The notes under the pieces were generated by a model. The model worked only from the letters and a program-made list of their open reading frames with translations, was not told the origin of the DNA and searched no databases. A stretch of DNA of 64,000 nt, from positions 88,991,720 to 89,055,719 of the forward strand of contig OX457027.1 of NCBI GenBank assembly GCA_949752745.1, written 5' to 3'. The stretch is from Protula sp. h YS-2021. Its lineage: Eukaryota > Annelida > Polychaeta > Sabellida > Serpulidae. Positions 31,065 to 41,492 of this stretch are shown here, in pieces. The position numbers and the translations under genes were made by a program. Position 1 is the first letter of the stretch. Each line of letters opens with the position of its first letter.

Positions 31065-31940
31065 TTAATCTCTTAAAAATTCTAGGACCTTGTTGGAATT
31101 TACCTTCTCAAAGAGCTCTCTCATGGAATCAACTCTATAATAACGGGGACGAATGTGATTGAAGTCTATACAATCTATCAAGATGTGTTTCACTGTATAC
31201 CGTTCCTGACAACTTATACATTCGGGTTGTGGTTCACCTCTTAAGAGGTGTTTGTAAGTAGTGTAAGAATGTCCTATTCTTAATCTGTGAATTACCATAT
31301 CGTCGCGAAGGCCATTTATGGAGGGCAATTTGCGCCCTACCACAGGGTTAATTTGGTATAGCTTATTGTTGGTTTGTTCATCCCAATATTGTTGCCATAG
31401 ATTTTTGACATATCTAGAAACATGGCACTTAAAATCTGATGGCGGTATAAGGAAATCTGAGTAGTCTTGGTTTAACGCTTCTTTGGCGCCTTTGTCGGCT
31501 GCCTCGTTGCCCGGGATTCCAACGTGGCTCGGTACCCAACAAAATATTATCTCTTTGCCAGCTTTTACCACTTCGTCGTGTTTTTCTATCAAGTCCAAAA
31601 TTATTGGGTTGGATACCTGTAAGTTTTCTAGTGACTCAAGCACTGACACGGAGTCCACGCACAATATGAATTTTTTGTAGCGGCTAATCTTGACAATTTG
31701 AATAGCTAGCTGCAGGGCTCTAACTTCTGCAGAGAAAATAGAAGACCCATCAGAGAGCCTGGTTCTGAATGTATTATTTTCTGTGACAATAGCTGCTGCA
31801 GCCTTGTTCTCAAGTTTGGAACCATCGGTATATATGAAATGGTAGTCATTATAATTATCCTTTAATTCTGCAAATTTTGACTGAAATACACACGGGTTAG
31901 TTCGTTCTTTTGTGGATTCAGAAAGAGTCTTCAAGACCAC
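31065..31940 (-). pseudogene. LINE ORF2, RNase H and C-terminal part
   Basis: A 291-codon open piece begins with an RNase H domain: 'YTDGSK', 'FSAEVRALQLA', 'CVDSVSVLESL' and 'FCWVPSHVGIPGNEAADKGA' carry the Asp, Glu, Asp, Asp residues. A C-terminal part with 'CISCQERYTVKHILIDC', a typical CCHC tail motif of these LINEs, follows. The gap to the RT piece (31,941-32,002) contains a break. It removes the RNA strand during element copying. Confidence 0.9.
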
Positions 31941-32002
31941 AGGTTTCGTTAACTTCCAAGGGGGTTGGTTAGGTATTTTGTAATTTGCAACAGATTCAAC
32001 GA

Positions 32003-33404
32003 TTATACCTGCTTCTTGCAGATGTGGTATAATCCTAGTTCCAAAGGGGGGATAGCATTGGTACCTCTATCCGCATAATGTAATCCGAAAACAATCTGAT
32101 GAGTAGGGTTATTTCTATTGGCGTAAAGTTTTATACAATACTGCATGGAAAGTTTTAACCGCCGTATATTGAGAGGTTGTTCATTTGCCTCAACGTGTAA
32201 ACTGTCGGCTTGGGATGTTCTAAAGACATTTAAACATATTCTTAAGCCTTGATTCTGTATCGGTTCTAGCATCTTGAGATATGATGATCTAGTTGAGCCA
32301 TTAACTATACTGCCATAGTCCAGTCGCGATCTGATTAGAGCTCTATACAACATGAGTTTAGTATCACGATCTGCTCCCCAATCGTGGGAGATGACTCTCA
32401 GTAAATTTAAGGCCTTCTGACACTTTCTTCGCAGGTGTTTGATATGTCGGATAAAACTAAGTTGGTTATCAAAAATTAAACCTAAAAATTTGTTTTTCGT
32501 GACAACAGGGATTTGCACGTTAGAGATGTATAAAACTGGATCGTCGTGTTGTTTTCGTTTTTTTACAAAAGTGTATACAAACCGTTTTGGTTTGTGAGAA
32601 CTTAAAACCATTCTTATTCGCCCAAACTTGGAGAGAATAAATACTCTGCTGAAGACGACGCTGTATTAAATTCATACTTTTGCCTCTACACGACATGGCA
32701 AAATCATCCACGAAGAGTGAGCTATCTATCCCCTGTCTCAGTGTATCTTTTATATTGTTGATTTTTATCAGGAAAAGTAGAATTGAAAGGATGCATCCTT
32801 GGGGAAAGCCTTCCTCTTGTTCAAAGTATTCTGAGAATATTGCACCAAGGCGAACCCTGAATCGACGGTCGTCCAGGAATCCTTTTATAAACTGGGGCAG
32901 ACGGCCTCGGAGGCCGAAATCAAAAAGATCCTTTAGTACTTCGTGTTTCCATGCTGTGTCATAAGCTTTTTCCAAGTCGAAGAAAACGGTAACAACATGT
33001 TCCTTGTTTTTGAAAGCTTCTTTCACAAATGATTCTAGTCTTACAAGATGGTCCAGAGTGCTCCTTTGTTTCCTAAAGCCACTCTGTATGTCGGCAAGCA
33101 AGTTGTTTCTTTCCAGGTACCATTTTAATCTTTCAGCTACCATTCGCTCAAATGTTTTGCACAGGACACTTGTCAAGGAAATTGGTCTGTAATTCTGAGG
33201 ATTTCGTGGATCTTTGTTTGGCTTTGGTATTGGTATTATTGTGGCTTCCTTCCATATTTCTGGAAAAGTGTCGGAATTCCAGGTATGATTTAACAATTCT
33301 AAGAGGATCTTTAGGGTATGGTCTGGCAAATGTCTAAGCATCTGATAATGTATGTCATCTGGTCCTGCTGCTGAATCATGGGAACTATCTATGGCCTTTC
33401 TCAA
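32003..33404 (-). pseudogene. LINE ORF2, reverse transcriptase part (frameshifted)
   Basis: The upstream piece (33,404-32,520) has the RT blocks 'PDDIHYQMLRHLP', 'WKEATIIPIPKPNKDP', 'NYRPISLTSVLCKTFERM', 'QSGFRKQRSTLDHL', 'FFDLEKAYDTAW', 'EGFPQGCILSILLF' and the catalytic 'SLFVDDFAM'. The downstream piece (32,611-32,003) has the thumb ('FLGLIFDNQLSF', 'YRALIRSRLDYG'). They overlap in different frames, so a shift lies between 32,520 and 32,611. Confidence 0.92.
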
Positions 33405-34031
33405 TTCATTAAGAGAAAAGTGCTCATTATACGCTTCGCTGTTGTCAGAATAGAAATTAAGAGGATTAGTTTCTTCTGTTTCTTTATAGTGTCTTAACTC
33501 GTGGCTATAATTTTAGGAAGATGAATTATGTTCAAATGTTTCGCCTATGGTATCTAAAATGTCCTTTGGGTCGGTGATCACATTATTGTTAACTTCTAGA
33601 TGGCATACTGTGTTAAAAGTGTTCTTGCCAGATATTTTTCTAACCATGTCCCAGGTCTTTTTTAGAGAATTATTTGTGTTGAGTTGAGAAACATATTCAT
33701 GCCAGGACTCTTGTTTGCTTTTTTTGACTGTTTTACGCGCAACTGCCTTGGCCCTTTGATATTCTATTTTTCTTGTAATGTCTGGGTAGTCTTAAAATTT
33801 TTTGAGAGCTTGTTTACGAAGCGCTATGGATTCTTTACAAGCGTCATTAAACCACGGTTTATGTGGTTTCTTGCGGGATCCTGATGTCCTTGGGATAGAT
33901 TTTTCACACACTCCATGGAGAAGAAAGGTAAATAATGAGATATGTTCGTCTTCATCATCAGTAAAATGTTTCCTTTTGATACTCTGATGACATAATTCTT
34001 GGAATTCTGACCAGTCTGCTTTCTGAAACTT
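33405..34031 (-). pseudogene. LINE ORF2, linker between endonuclease and RT, degraded
   Basis: No long open frame remains on the minus strand, but the distance and position are those of the region between endonuclease and RT. Broken coding text is visible in several frames. This stretch holds no other feature. Confidence 0.6.
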
Positions 34032-34709
34032 TCATTTTGGGGATCTTTTTTCGTGGTATGGCTTAGACTCAGACAATAAAATAGGAAAGTGGTCACTGCC
34101 GTGGAGATCACCCAGCACTTTCCAATTAAAATCAAGATATAAATTAGCAGATGCAATAGAAAGGTCAATAGAGGTTTTTGAACCAGTACCAGGGTGAAGA
34201 TATGTGTATGACTTGTCGTTGAAAATGGTTAAATTATGATGGTTAAGGAGATTTTCTACCAATTATCCCTTCAAATCTACGTAACTATTGCCCCACAATG
34301 TACTGTGAGCATTAAAGTCGCCCACGAATAGGACTGGCTTAGGTAACTGATCTATTAGGTCATTCAACTCTTCTGGTTGAGGTCTCAAATGTGGTGGCAA
34401 ATAAATATTACAAATTGTGAAAGTTTTGCCAAGCGTGATACGAATCGCCTGGGTCTGAAAAGGCGTATTTAGTTTAATTTCGCTTTGTAAACGATCACTT
34501 CGAACAAACATAGCGATTCCACCAGTTGCTCTGTCATCCGATGAGGGTTTGTTGTATGACGTATATCCTCTAAGTTTTGGTGGATTGTCGTTTTTGCTGA
34601 ATGTTTCCTGAAGACAAAATACTGCCGGATCATTTAAGTGCATAAATGTTAATAATTGATGGTAGTTGGTCCAAAAACCTCTGATATTCCAATGAATTAT
34701 TGTCATCAT
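34032..34709 (-). pseudogene. LINE ORF2, apurinic-type endonuclease
   Basis: From the ATG at 34,709 ('IIHWNIRGF' opening) the domain shows 'FCLQETF', 'GGIAMFVRS', 'CNIYLPPHL', 'VGDFNAHSTLWG' and, after an in-frame TAA at 34,263, 'SKTSIDLSIAS' and 'HGSDHFPILL'. These are the metal-binding and catalytic blocks of LINE endonucleases that nick the target. The ATG overlaps the ORF1 stop (TAATG), the usual stop-restart arrangement. Confidence 0.9.
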
Positions 34710-35628
34710 TACTTGCTAAGAGCTCGATTTCTGTTAATCGTTACTTTTGGAGGCTTTTCATTTGAGCGGGATGGCTTAGGGGAGGTTCTGCCTGCAGGTC
34801 TCCCATCGCCAGCATCCATAAGAGGGGAGTATCTATTCCCACTCATTTCCTCCGTAAGGTTTGTGCGCAGAGTCTGTTTGGCAAGTTGAGCTCTTTGTTT
34901 GAGTCTTGCCTTTGTTTCGTGGCCCAGCTGAGAGGATTGGGGGCTTGGAGTACAAGACCCGTCTCTCTTCCCTGACAGCTCCGGAGATGTGCTTGGTAAA
35001 GACTCACAAAGACTGGAGTCTGTTTCAGTTTTAGTTTCTTTTGTTTTTCTAGAAGGCCGTTGTTGCTTTGGTGGCGAAAAAATCTTTTGTTCCGTAATCC
35101 ATGTGATGTCAGTTTGACAGGCCGAATCCTGAAACTGGGGTCTTACTGAGCTAGCATATGTTTTCGCATTTGATGGGAGGAGGGTAGCAGCCAGTTTTCG
35201 GGCTTCGGGATAAGACACCGATTTTTCAAATTTAATCTGTTGCACTTTCTTTTCAGCATGCCACCACGGACAATCCTTGGATGAAGCCGGGTGGCTGCCC
35301 ATGCAGTTTATGCATTTGGAGTTGTGAGAGGTACATGGACTATATTCATGCCCTTCCTCCCCGCATTTTGCGCAGGTGGGTTTTTGATTTCTGCATTTGT
35401 CTTTGTTATGCCCATATTTCTGGCAGTGGAAACAACGAATAGGGTTCGGAATATATATTTTCACTGGTAGGCTTAAATATCCAACTTTTATATTGCCTGA
35501 TAAACTAGGCTTGCAGAAGGTAAGGACAAATGTTCCTCGTTGGTCCAAAGGTCGCGCTGCTGTCACACCCTGGTCCTGTAGTTCGTCGACTAGTTCTTTA
35601 TCTGTGCAAAATCTTAGTTCAGGGTGGG
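34709..35628 (-). pseudogene. LINE ORF1 (gag-like) with three CCHC knuckles, 5'-truncated
   Basis: The frame enters directly from the insertion border without a start codon. It includes 'CFHCQKYGHNKDKC', 'CAKCGEEGHEYSPC' and 'CINCMGSHPASSKDC', three nucleic-acid binding knuckles, then a Ser/Thr/Pro-rich tail. It ends at TAA 34,707-34,709 region overlapping the ORF2 start. The protein would coat the element RNA. Confidence 0.9.
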
Positions 35629-35637
35629 TACGTTGAG
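35629..35637. repeat. Target-site duplication of the LINE, 5' side
   Basis: TACGTTGAG, identical to 30,872-30,880; satellite text ('aaaatttgaagaaaatctg') resumes right after it. Confidence 0.85.
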
Positions 35638-35749
35638 ATCATTGGTACAAAATTTGAAGAAAATCTGATCAAAATTTTTTATTTTACTTTGCATACATCC
35701 AGTCTGAAAAACTAGAAATGGCCAACTCAGGATTTCGGACAGCCGACAG

Positions 35750-36150
35750 CTATTCATCGGGAGAATAAATGCTTGCAAAGTTATGAAGCTGGCTATCATC
35801 ATCATCATCATCATCACAAAAATGGCGCCGTACGATTTCGAGGATCACTTGACCAAGGGGTTTAGTGTAGCGTTTGTAAAATTGGGGTCCTATCTTGGAT
35901 CCTTGTGGGAAACCACAAATTAAAGGCACGGAGTCAGAGAATACGCCAGAAATTGTAACTCGTTGCGAGAGATCGGTAAGATAAGATCTGATCCATTTCA
36001 CTGCGTTACCTGATATACCATGACTCATCCACAGACAATCTAACAGAACATTAATGCCACACGTATCAAACGCTGTCGATGAATCCAGCAATACGAGGAA
36101 CATACACTTGTGACTATCAACATCGATGAGTAGATCGTTCGTGATTTTGA
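35750..36150 (-). pseudogene. Second LINE fragment, CR1/L2-like reverse transcriptase
   Basis: The minus strand encodes 'LLDSSTAFDT', 'KWIRSYLTDLSQRVTISG', and 'CGFPQGSKIGPQFY' with the 'RHFCDDDDDD' position where YADD is expected (expanded by a CAT/ATG repeat). This is the palm of a CR1/L2-type RT, different from the LINE next to it. The fragment is about 0.4 kb and damaged. Confidence 0.8.
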
Positions 36151-36179
36151 TTAATGCTCTGTACTATGGTCCCCTGTGG

Positions 36180-36365
36180 GGTTGGGTGGAATTTTAAGAA
36201 TACACCCACCGCGTTCTGTTCCGTGCATGACGAGCCAAAAAAAATCGCCCGATCGACTAAAAAAGCACAAGCCATATGCACGACCCCCTAGGGATGTCTC
36301 ATACCAAAAATAAATGACATCGGATCAAAATTGTAGGAGATGCATTTTGAAACAAAAATTTACTA
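36180..36365. repeat. Single copy of the 125-bp satellite of 55.7-56.4 kb
   Basis: Contains 'aaaagcacaagccatatgc', 'ccccctagggatgtctcat' and 'aataaatgacatcggatca', the unit seen in tandem at 55,720-56,420. Confidence 0.7.
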
Positions 36366-36519
36366 AATAAACAAGTAACGGACGCCGTCTGCAAACCAAT
36401 GGGTATACCCTAGCTTACGTAAGCTGGGCTGAAAGTGCACCCCAATTCCCGGTTAATTCGAACACCCGGTTTACTCAAACTTATTTCGAAATACCCAGCA
36501 GTTCTATTAAACGAGGTTC

Positions 36520-36905
36520 TACTATGTATACATATTTTACATAATGACGTCATATGCTGTAGTCTTTCGTTCTACGCACGAAAAATACCGACAGAATCTT
36601 TCGGACGCCCCTCCACAAAGGAACAATCTACTACGTTTGAACTTTCCCCTATGCTCACTTGCTGAGAAGTTTTGCACACAAGATTTTCACGTGATGACGT
36701 CATACGCCTTCCTTCATACAGTAACAAGTTAATAAAACCGCCAAACCTCCCTAAGGAATAAACAGACCAAATTTGAATTCAGTCCAACTTTTCGTTTCCG
36801 AGATATGATGCACACGTTTTTTTCTCACACACTAACACACACACGTACATACACACAGAACGCACAAACTCTTATGTCTCCCCTCGGTCGGGGAGGCATA
36901 ATAAT
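36520..36905. repeat. Dispersed repeat family 'gatgacgtcatac ... gtctcccc', copy 2
   Basis: Same order of phrases as 10,080-10,780, ending in a (CA)n tract and 'tatgtctcccctcggtc'. It lies just outside the left end of the mini-Polinton; a third copy lies outside the right end at 43,670-44,060. Confidence 0.65.
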
Positions 36906-36966
36906 ACTAATTATAAATATAGTCTGTAAAACCTTGCAAGCGAGACGCTGCAAAAAAAAAACAGGT

Positions 36967-37035
36967 TTTGGTAGGGGCTAAAACTCGGGACCTTTCGTTT
37001 TTCAAGTGAACATTCTACCCTACACCAAAGTGGTT
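36967..37035 (-). other. tRNA-like relic
   Basis: The minus strand reads an A-box-like 'TGGTGTAGGGTAGAATG', a 7-base loop TTGAAAA, and 'GGTCCCGAGTTTTAGCCCC' in place of the T arm. The B box is degenerate. Possibly a tRNA-derived repeat head. Confidence 0.3.
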
Positions 37036-37256
37036 CACACAACTTAATCTTGACGAGAGAGCTTCTAATGGTGGCACTTTATTATTTTTTCTTAAATCTG
37101 TATGTTCCCGGTCAATATTTTGGCCAATGGGCTGGGTCTGTAGAATGAGTACATCGGTTGGATGTTTTTCTCATATTTTTGGGCAAATCCTCGCACAAAA
37201 TATAACCCAGTTGGATCATCTCTTGGGTAACATTCCAGAAAATTTCAAAGCGATCG
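37036..37256. other. No gene recognised
   Basis: Short AT-rich flank before the mini-Polinton. Nothing seen. Confidence 0.4.
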
Positions 37257-37262
37257 CATCGA
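37257..37262. repeat. Left 6-bp target-site duplication of the mini-Polinton
   Basis: CATCGA, identical to 43,392-43,397. Confidence 0.9.
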
Positions 37263-37460
37263 AGTGGTGGGAAAGTGGGGGTTCTGAGTCACCTGTGACT
37301 TCATAATGACGTCAGACACACCAGGAGGCATACCCCTAACCCTACCAAGAGTTCTAAGCCTATCCATCATCGTGACGTCATCAATCACGTGACCTGTCAA
37401 TCATCTGTCATGTGACCCTAACCCTATATGAGGAATGTTTTGCAGAGCATTGTCCTTCCG

Positions 37461-37546
37461 TCCTGATTAACTCAGTCGGTAAAGCATAGGACTCGTGGTC
37501 GGACCCATGGTCGGAAGATTGGTGGTTCGAGCCAACCCATGGGCGG
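37461..37546 (+). other. tRNA-like unit A, left arm only
   Basis: A box 'TAACTCAGTCGGTAAAGC' and B box GGTTCGAGCC (37,524-37,533) are correctly spaced. The anticodon arm reads 'GGACTCGTG', then about 12 extra bases, then 'GGTC'. The extra bases sit where eukaryotic tRNA introns sit. The right arm lacks about 325 bp that include this unit. Confidence 0.5.
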
Positions 37547-37865
37547 CATATAGGACTTCTGAGTCACCCTGTGACGTCATTAAGTCACGTGAACCCCTCC
37601 CCCCTAGGTGACGTCCCTTCTACCATCTGCCATACCATCACTCAGTCACTCATTCTTGAGACCCCCTCCTCGCTAGCACGTGATTCATCAGCCTTTCCCT
37701 TTATAAGCACATTGTGTGTGCACAAGTGCCATTGTTGCTGTTTCTGTTGTTGGAGGCACATGGAGAAGGAGGAAAGGGCTAAAAGATTCGTGGTAAGTAA
37801 CATTCTTTTTCTGCGCTATAAAAAAAAGACCTATAGCCTTATGTTTTCCACATCATTCACCAGAA

Positions 37866-37948
37866 CTGCTATGTAGTTCACCCGGTAGAACGGAGGACTC
37901 ATGGCTAAACCCATAGTCAGAAGGTGGTTCGAGCCCTCCTATGGACCA
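37866..37948 (+). other. tRNA-like unit B, left arm
   Basis: A box 'TAGTTCACCCGGTAGAAC', anticodon arm 'GGACTCATG' with an insert ending 'CATAGTC', B box GGTTCGAGCC (37,926-37,935). The CAT in the anticodon position and the 'AGAAGG' after the arm resemble elongator tRNA-Met. Its partner in the right arm is the unit at 42,984-43,078. Confidence 0.5.
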
Positions 37949-39024
37949 ACATAACTTTTTCTTTTTTATGTGACTGGGGTGAAGAGCACACGCCATTGAC
38001 AAGAACGTATTTGAATGGCACATTCGCACAAGAACGTTAAACAAGCCTCTCGCATTCACAAGATGTGTTCGAATGGGAGGACCAACTCACCTCTATTCAA
38101 AGACGTGATCAGCTCACATACCATGTGACTATGTGACGTCATGTGACTATATGACATCATATGACTATGTGACACTATGTGACATCATGTGACTATGTGA
38201 CACCATGTGACTGTGAAATCATGTGACTATGTAACGTCATGTGACTATGTGAGGACTATGTAAGGACTATGGTAGCAGAATTAGTCTAACTATGTATGTA
38301 GTATGTAATAATCAGAGCGTAATATGTAATATGTGACTATTTTCACTGGTAATGTTTAATTGATCATATTTCAGTGGTCCTATTACAGTAATCATATTAT
38401 TAGCCTCACACACATACATACACACACATACACACACGCAGAGACTAGGAATAAGTACACGAAAGAGCTCAGAGCATGGGAACGATCAATACATTTGAGA
38501 GTGAAAGACCTCAGAGCGTGGGAACAATCAATAAATTTGAGAATGAACAAGATTTTCCCCACACTAAGTCTGATGTTATGTGTTATGCTATAGTAGTGGG
38601 AAAACGGGGCCTCTAAAGCACATTTAACAAATTTAGTTTTTAAAAACATACGATGTATAAAATAGGTTTTAGCATTTTACCATGTTACTTATTCGAATAT
38701 TCTGAAGTCATAGTAGTGGGAAAATGAGGGTTCTAAAGCACATTTAACAAAATTAGTTTTTGACAACATGTTACGTCTAAAATAGGTTTTAGCATTTTAC
38801 CATGCTACTTATCCGAATAATCAGGTTATAGTGGGAAATGTGGGTTCTAAAGTAACTTTAACAAATTTAGTTTTTGAAAACATATTATGCCATGGTACGG
38901 GGAAAAGATTGAGATTTTTGCATATTTACACGTTTCAGACGATTCTACCACTTGGTTGCTGGTTGGTTGGTTGTTGGAAAATGGGAAGTGAAAATGTGGT
39001 TAGTTATGTAGGAAGACCGCGCCC

Positions 39025-39110
39025 ATTCAAACATGTGTTCGAATGGCAAGCCTATTCAAAGATGTGTTCGAATGGCAAGCCCATTCAGAAGACGTGTTCG
39101 AATTATTTCA
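39025..39110. repeat. Short tandem 'tgttcgaatggcaagcc', three copies
   Basis: Units of about 27 bp in the left arm; the inverted copies lie at 41,700-41,815. Confidence 0.85.
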
Positions 39111-39131
39111 GAACATATTACGTCATGGTAT

Positions 39132-39325
39132 TGTTCAACAATTTTTTTAACAAGTTCAACAATTGTTCAACAAATTGTTTAACATGTTCAACATGTTGAA
39201 CATGTTGTTCAACAAATTCAACATGTACAACATATTCAACATGCTGTTCAACATGTTCAACAAGTTGTTGGACAAGTTGAACATGTTCAACATGTTCAAC
39301 AAGTTGTTATTCAACAAGTTGTTGT
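39132..39325. repeat. Palindromic TTGAACA / TGTTCAA array, left arm
   Basis: About 20 copies of the 8-10 base words 'ttcaacaag' and 'ttgaacatg' in both orientations over 190 bp, giving repeated palindromes such as CAACATGTTG and ACAAGTTGT. The open frames rich in Asn, Met and Leu through it on both strands are repeat artefacts. Mirrored at 41,493-41,674. Confidence 0.9.
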
Positions 39326-39336
39326 ATATAAAGCTA
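39326..39336 (+). promoter_or_regulatory. TATA box TGTATATAAAGC of the zinc-finger gene
   Basis: Lies about 55 bases upstream of the ATG at 39,387, right after the palindrome array. The right arm has the same box on the other strand (about 41,481-41,492), pointing away toward the core. Confidence 0.6.
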
Positions 39337-39386
39337 TGTTTAAAGACTTTTTCAGACTTTTGAAAAGTGTATGTTGAACAGAAAGG

Positions 39387-40136
39387 ATGTATAAATGCAA
39401 CATTTGTTCGAAATCTTACAATGGGCCACAAAATCTTAAAAGGCACTTAAAGGATGCTCACACTTCAGAAGTGGATGAAGAATCGGATATCACTGAAACT
39501 GTAGATGAGTCTTCTATGGAAAGTCAAAGCGTCAACATGACTGAAAAGAATGCACATGCTTTTACAAAATGTGGTGCATTATACAACAGCGAAGAAGTTT
39601 GTTCAAACATGTAGAGCAGTGTGGTGAGGATGTCGATGAAAGGAGCTCTGAAAGTGAGTCAGAAACAGACTCTGAAAGTGAGTCAGAAATAAACTGTTTG
39701 GCATGATATGGTTCAAGAAGTCTACGATGACTATGATGACAAATTTCAAGAAAAGCTTTCAGAATATGAAGAACAAGGACTTGAAGATGCGCGTGAAATA
39801 GCTAGTGATGAACTTCGACCCATTTATAAGCATGGACTAAAACAACTGTTTATTAGACTATTCGAATATACCCAACGTCTAAAACAAAGCCAACATTATC
39901 AAGATTTTAGAGGACTTTGTTGATGAAAAACATTATGAGTATTCATAGGCACTAAAGGCGGCTATCAGGAAAAACAATGCATTCTTTGAAGAGCTACTAG
40001 ATGAGATAATGATACGGATGACAGCAGTGATGAAGATAGTGGCATGGACAGTGAACAGAGTGAAACAGATGAAAAATGGACTTATTTGACTAAACTTTTT
40101 AATAAAGACTTCATAAATGTTGTAAGATTTTATTAA
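39387..40136 (+). pseudogene. Zinc-finger and acidic protein of the mini-Polinton, several breaks
   Basis: From ATG 39,387 the product has a C2H2 finger 'CNICSKSYNGPQNLKRHLKDAH', a Ser/Glu-rich stretch, a second finger ('CGALYNS'; His and Cys follow after a frameshift as 'FKHVEQC'), an acidic 'SESESETDSESESE' tract, a helical domain beginning 'MVQEVYDDYDDKFQEKL', with 'EEQGLEDAREIASDELRPIY', and after further breaks an acidic end and 'DFINVVRFY' before TAA 40,134-40,136. Lesions: a shift near 39,590, a TGA near 39,705, a shift near 39,900, a TAG near 39,956, a shift near 40,010. The first 15 codons lie inside the inverted repeat. Probably a regulator or DNA-binding protein, by composition. 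Confidence 0.7.
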
Positions 40137-40500
40137 CTTAAGCGTTGTGTATGAATATATGTCTTGCTTTGCAACATATGAAGTCGCAAGAGGCTAAGAT
40201 CCCTGGCGCGGTGTGAATTCACCCGTAAACCATATATCATATATTATAATTAAGTATTGTATTATGTATTATATTCAAGTATTGTATTATTATGAATTAT
40301 ATCCAAGTATTGTATGAGAAAAATAAAAAGTTTACAAATATGCGCAATTATGACAAAAACAAAAATATTTCAAATTCATATTATGTTAATACATGTGCCC
40401 ACTCACAAGAACTTAATAAGTCTGTAAATGTTATAAAAACTGACTTCACATTAACATAGATAATGTTAATTTATTTCATAATCTACGTATGAAGCATAAA
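40137..40500. other. Core spacer, AT-rich, convergent ends
   Basis: AATAAA at about 40,101 and 40,323 (plus) and TTTATT at about 40,470 (minus AATAAA) suggest the two convergent core genes end here. Contains a 'tattatgtattatattcaag' repeat. No coding signal. Confidence 0.5.
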
Positions 40501-40504
40501 GACA

Positions 40505-41247
40505 ATTTTAGTTGAACTACATATCAAATTGTCTATTAGGGTCAAAGCTAAGTTTCAAGTTCTTGTCAAGCTTCAAGAACTTCGCCCCAATCTTCTGCAC
40601 TGAGGGTGATGAAATCATAGCATCCACTAAGCTCGTCATACTGTTAAAACTGCATACAGTCGTCTCGGTCAATGACTTTCTACTCAACCATCTTCTGACA
40701 GTCACTGCATTTATACACATTCATTTTCTGAAGCATGAGATTCACTGACGTCATTTGCTTCTTCAGCATTTGCCAATCTTTCACTGACAACAAAATTCCC
40801 TTCTTGGTATGATATAACCTCCAAGGTGTATGATCCGTAATATATTCACGTATGTTAACCATCACTTTCTGTTGATATTTTGCCAGTTTAATATATATTT
40901 CTTCATAAGTGGGTATCACAACCGGTAAATTGTCTACACTCATCTTCTTCATGGACTTTGTAGTGGCAGCTTTACGCTCCGGTTCTCGCTTCATTTTAGG
41001 CTCTGTCTTAATTTTTCGCTTTTTACACGGCGACGTTGTAGGTGGTAACATCTCTTTTCATCTTTCTAAGATGTGGTCGCTTTTGACGCTGCTGACGTGA
41101 CTTCACCTTAGACTTTACATGGGCATCCTTAAACTTTGCTGTAAGTATTGTCTCAGGTTTTACTATAAAATTTTCGGCAGGCATTGTCTCAGACTTTTCT
41201 ACAGGCATTGCCATAGATGGTAGTTGTTGTTCACTCACTGCAGACAT
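40505..41247 (-). pseudogene. PC4-like protein of the mini-Polinton, with a second 'QYDEL' domain
   Basis: From ATG 41,247: a Met/Lys-rich tail with basic 'SRQQRQKRPHLRKMKRD', a frameshift near 41,045, a basic NLS-like stretch 'CKKRKIKTEPKMKREPERK', then a PC4 domain ('IYIKLAKYQQKVMVNIREYI', 'TKKGILLSVKDWQML'), a CSDC knuckle-like pair, and after TAG 40,680 the same frame continues to 'QYDELSGCYDFITLSAEDWG'. That last part matches the separate small gene at 16,436-16,726 of the large element. The two proteins that are separate there are therefore joined, or were adjacent, here. Two or three stops break it. Expected to bind ssDNA. Confidence 0.7.
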
Positions 41248-41299
41248 GTTCACTCTTCAGTATCTTGATACAGAATGTGTGTTGCGTCTGAGGGCGGAT

Positions 41300-41312
41300 G
41301 CCTTTTATGCTC
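41300..41312 (-). promoter_or_regulatory. TATA-like box CATAAAAGGC of the PC4-like gene
   Basis: Minus strand 'GAGCATAAAAGGCATCC', about 55 bases before ATG 41,247. Similar to 'GCATAAAAGG' at 12,000 of the large element. Confidence 0.5.
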
Positions 41313-41492
41313 TATAGGGAGTTGTCACACTCGAGGTTGAACACACTATATCCCAATGTGTTTAGAAATAACTTTACCACGTGTGACTTTGTGGCCCATT
41401 GTAAGATTTCGAACAAATGTTGCATTTATACATCTTTTCGGTTCAACATACACTTTTCAAATGATGAAAAAGTCTTTAAACATAGCTTTATA

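Larger units (their letters stand above)
30881..35628 (-). mobile_element. Non-LTR retrotransposon with gag knuckles, endonuclease, RT and RNase H; 5'-truncated
   Basis: The element is 4.75 kb on the minus strand. Order from 5': ORF1 with three CCHC knuckles, an apurinic-type endonuclease, reverse transcriptase with FVDD, and a C-terminal RNase H. That set points to the I/Jockey-group LINEs rather than RTE or L1. The 3' end, on the left, terminates in a TAAC-type tail (seen as 'ttagttagttatttg'). A 9-bp duplication TACGTTGAG flanks it. The upstream end begins inside ORF1, so it is 5'-truncated. It interrupted the 135-bp satellite. ORF2 is in several pieces, so the copy is dead. Confidence 0.92.
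37263..39432 (+). repeat. Left long inverted repeat of the mini-Polinton
   Basis: Matches the inverse of 41,388-43,391 from the terminus up to 'acaatgggccacaaa'. From the end inward: CRE palindrome, tRNA-like unit(s), a 'gaatg.cacattcgcac' part, a 'tgtgactatgtgacatcatg' array (38,115-38,275), a (CA)n tract, three about 120-bp units with 'tttagcattttaccatg' (38,590-38,890), three 'tgttcgaatggcaagcc' units (39,025-39,105), the TTGAACA array and a TATA box. Confidence 0.92.

Noticed and set aside
36967..37035. Functional tRNA-Phe gene
   Set aside because: A GAA triplet is in the right loop but the T arm/B box is degenerate; kept only as a tRNA-like relic.
39156..39446. Asn/Leu/Met-rich frames on both strands (also 41,298-41,801)
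   Set aside because: They arise from the TTGAACA palindrome array and are open in several frames at once, so they are not genes.
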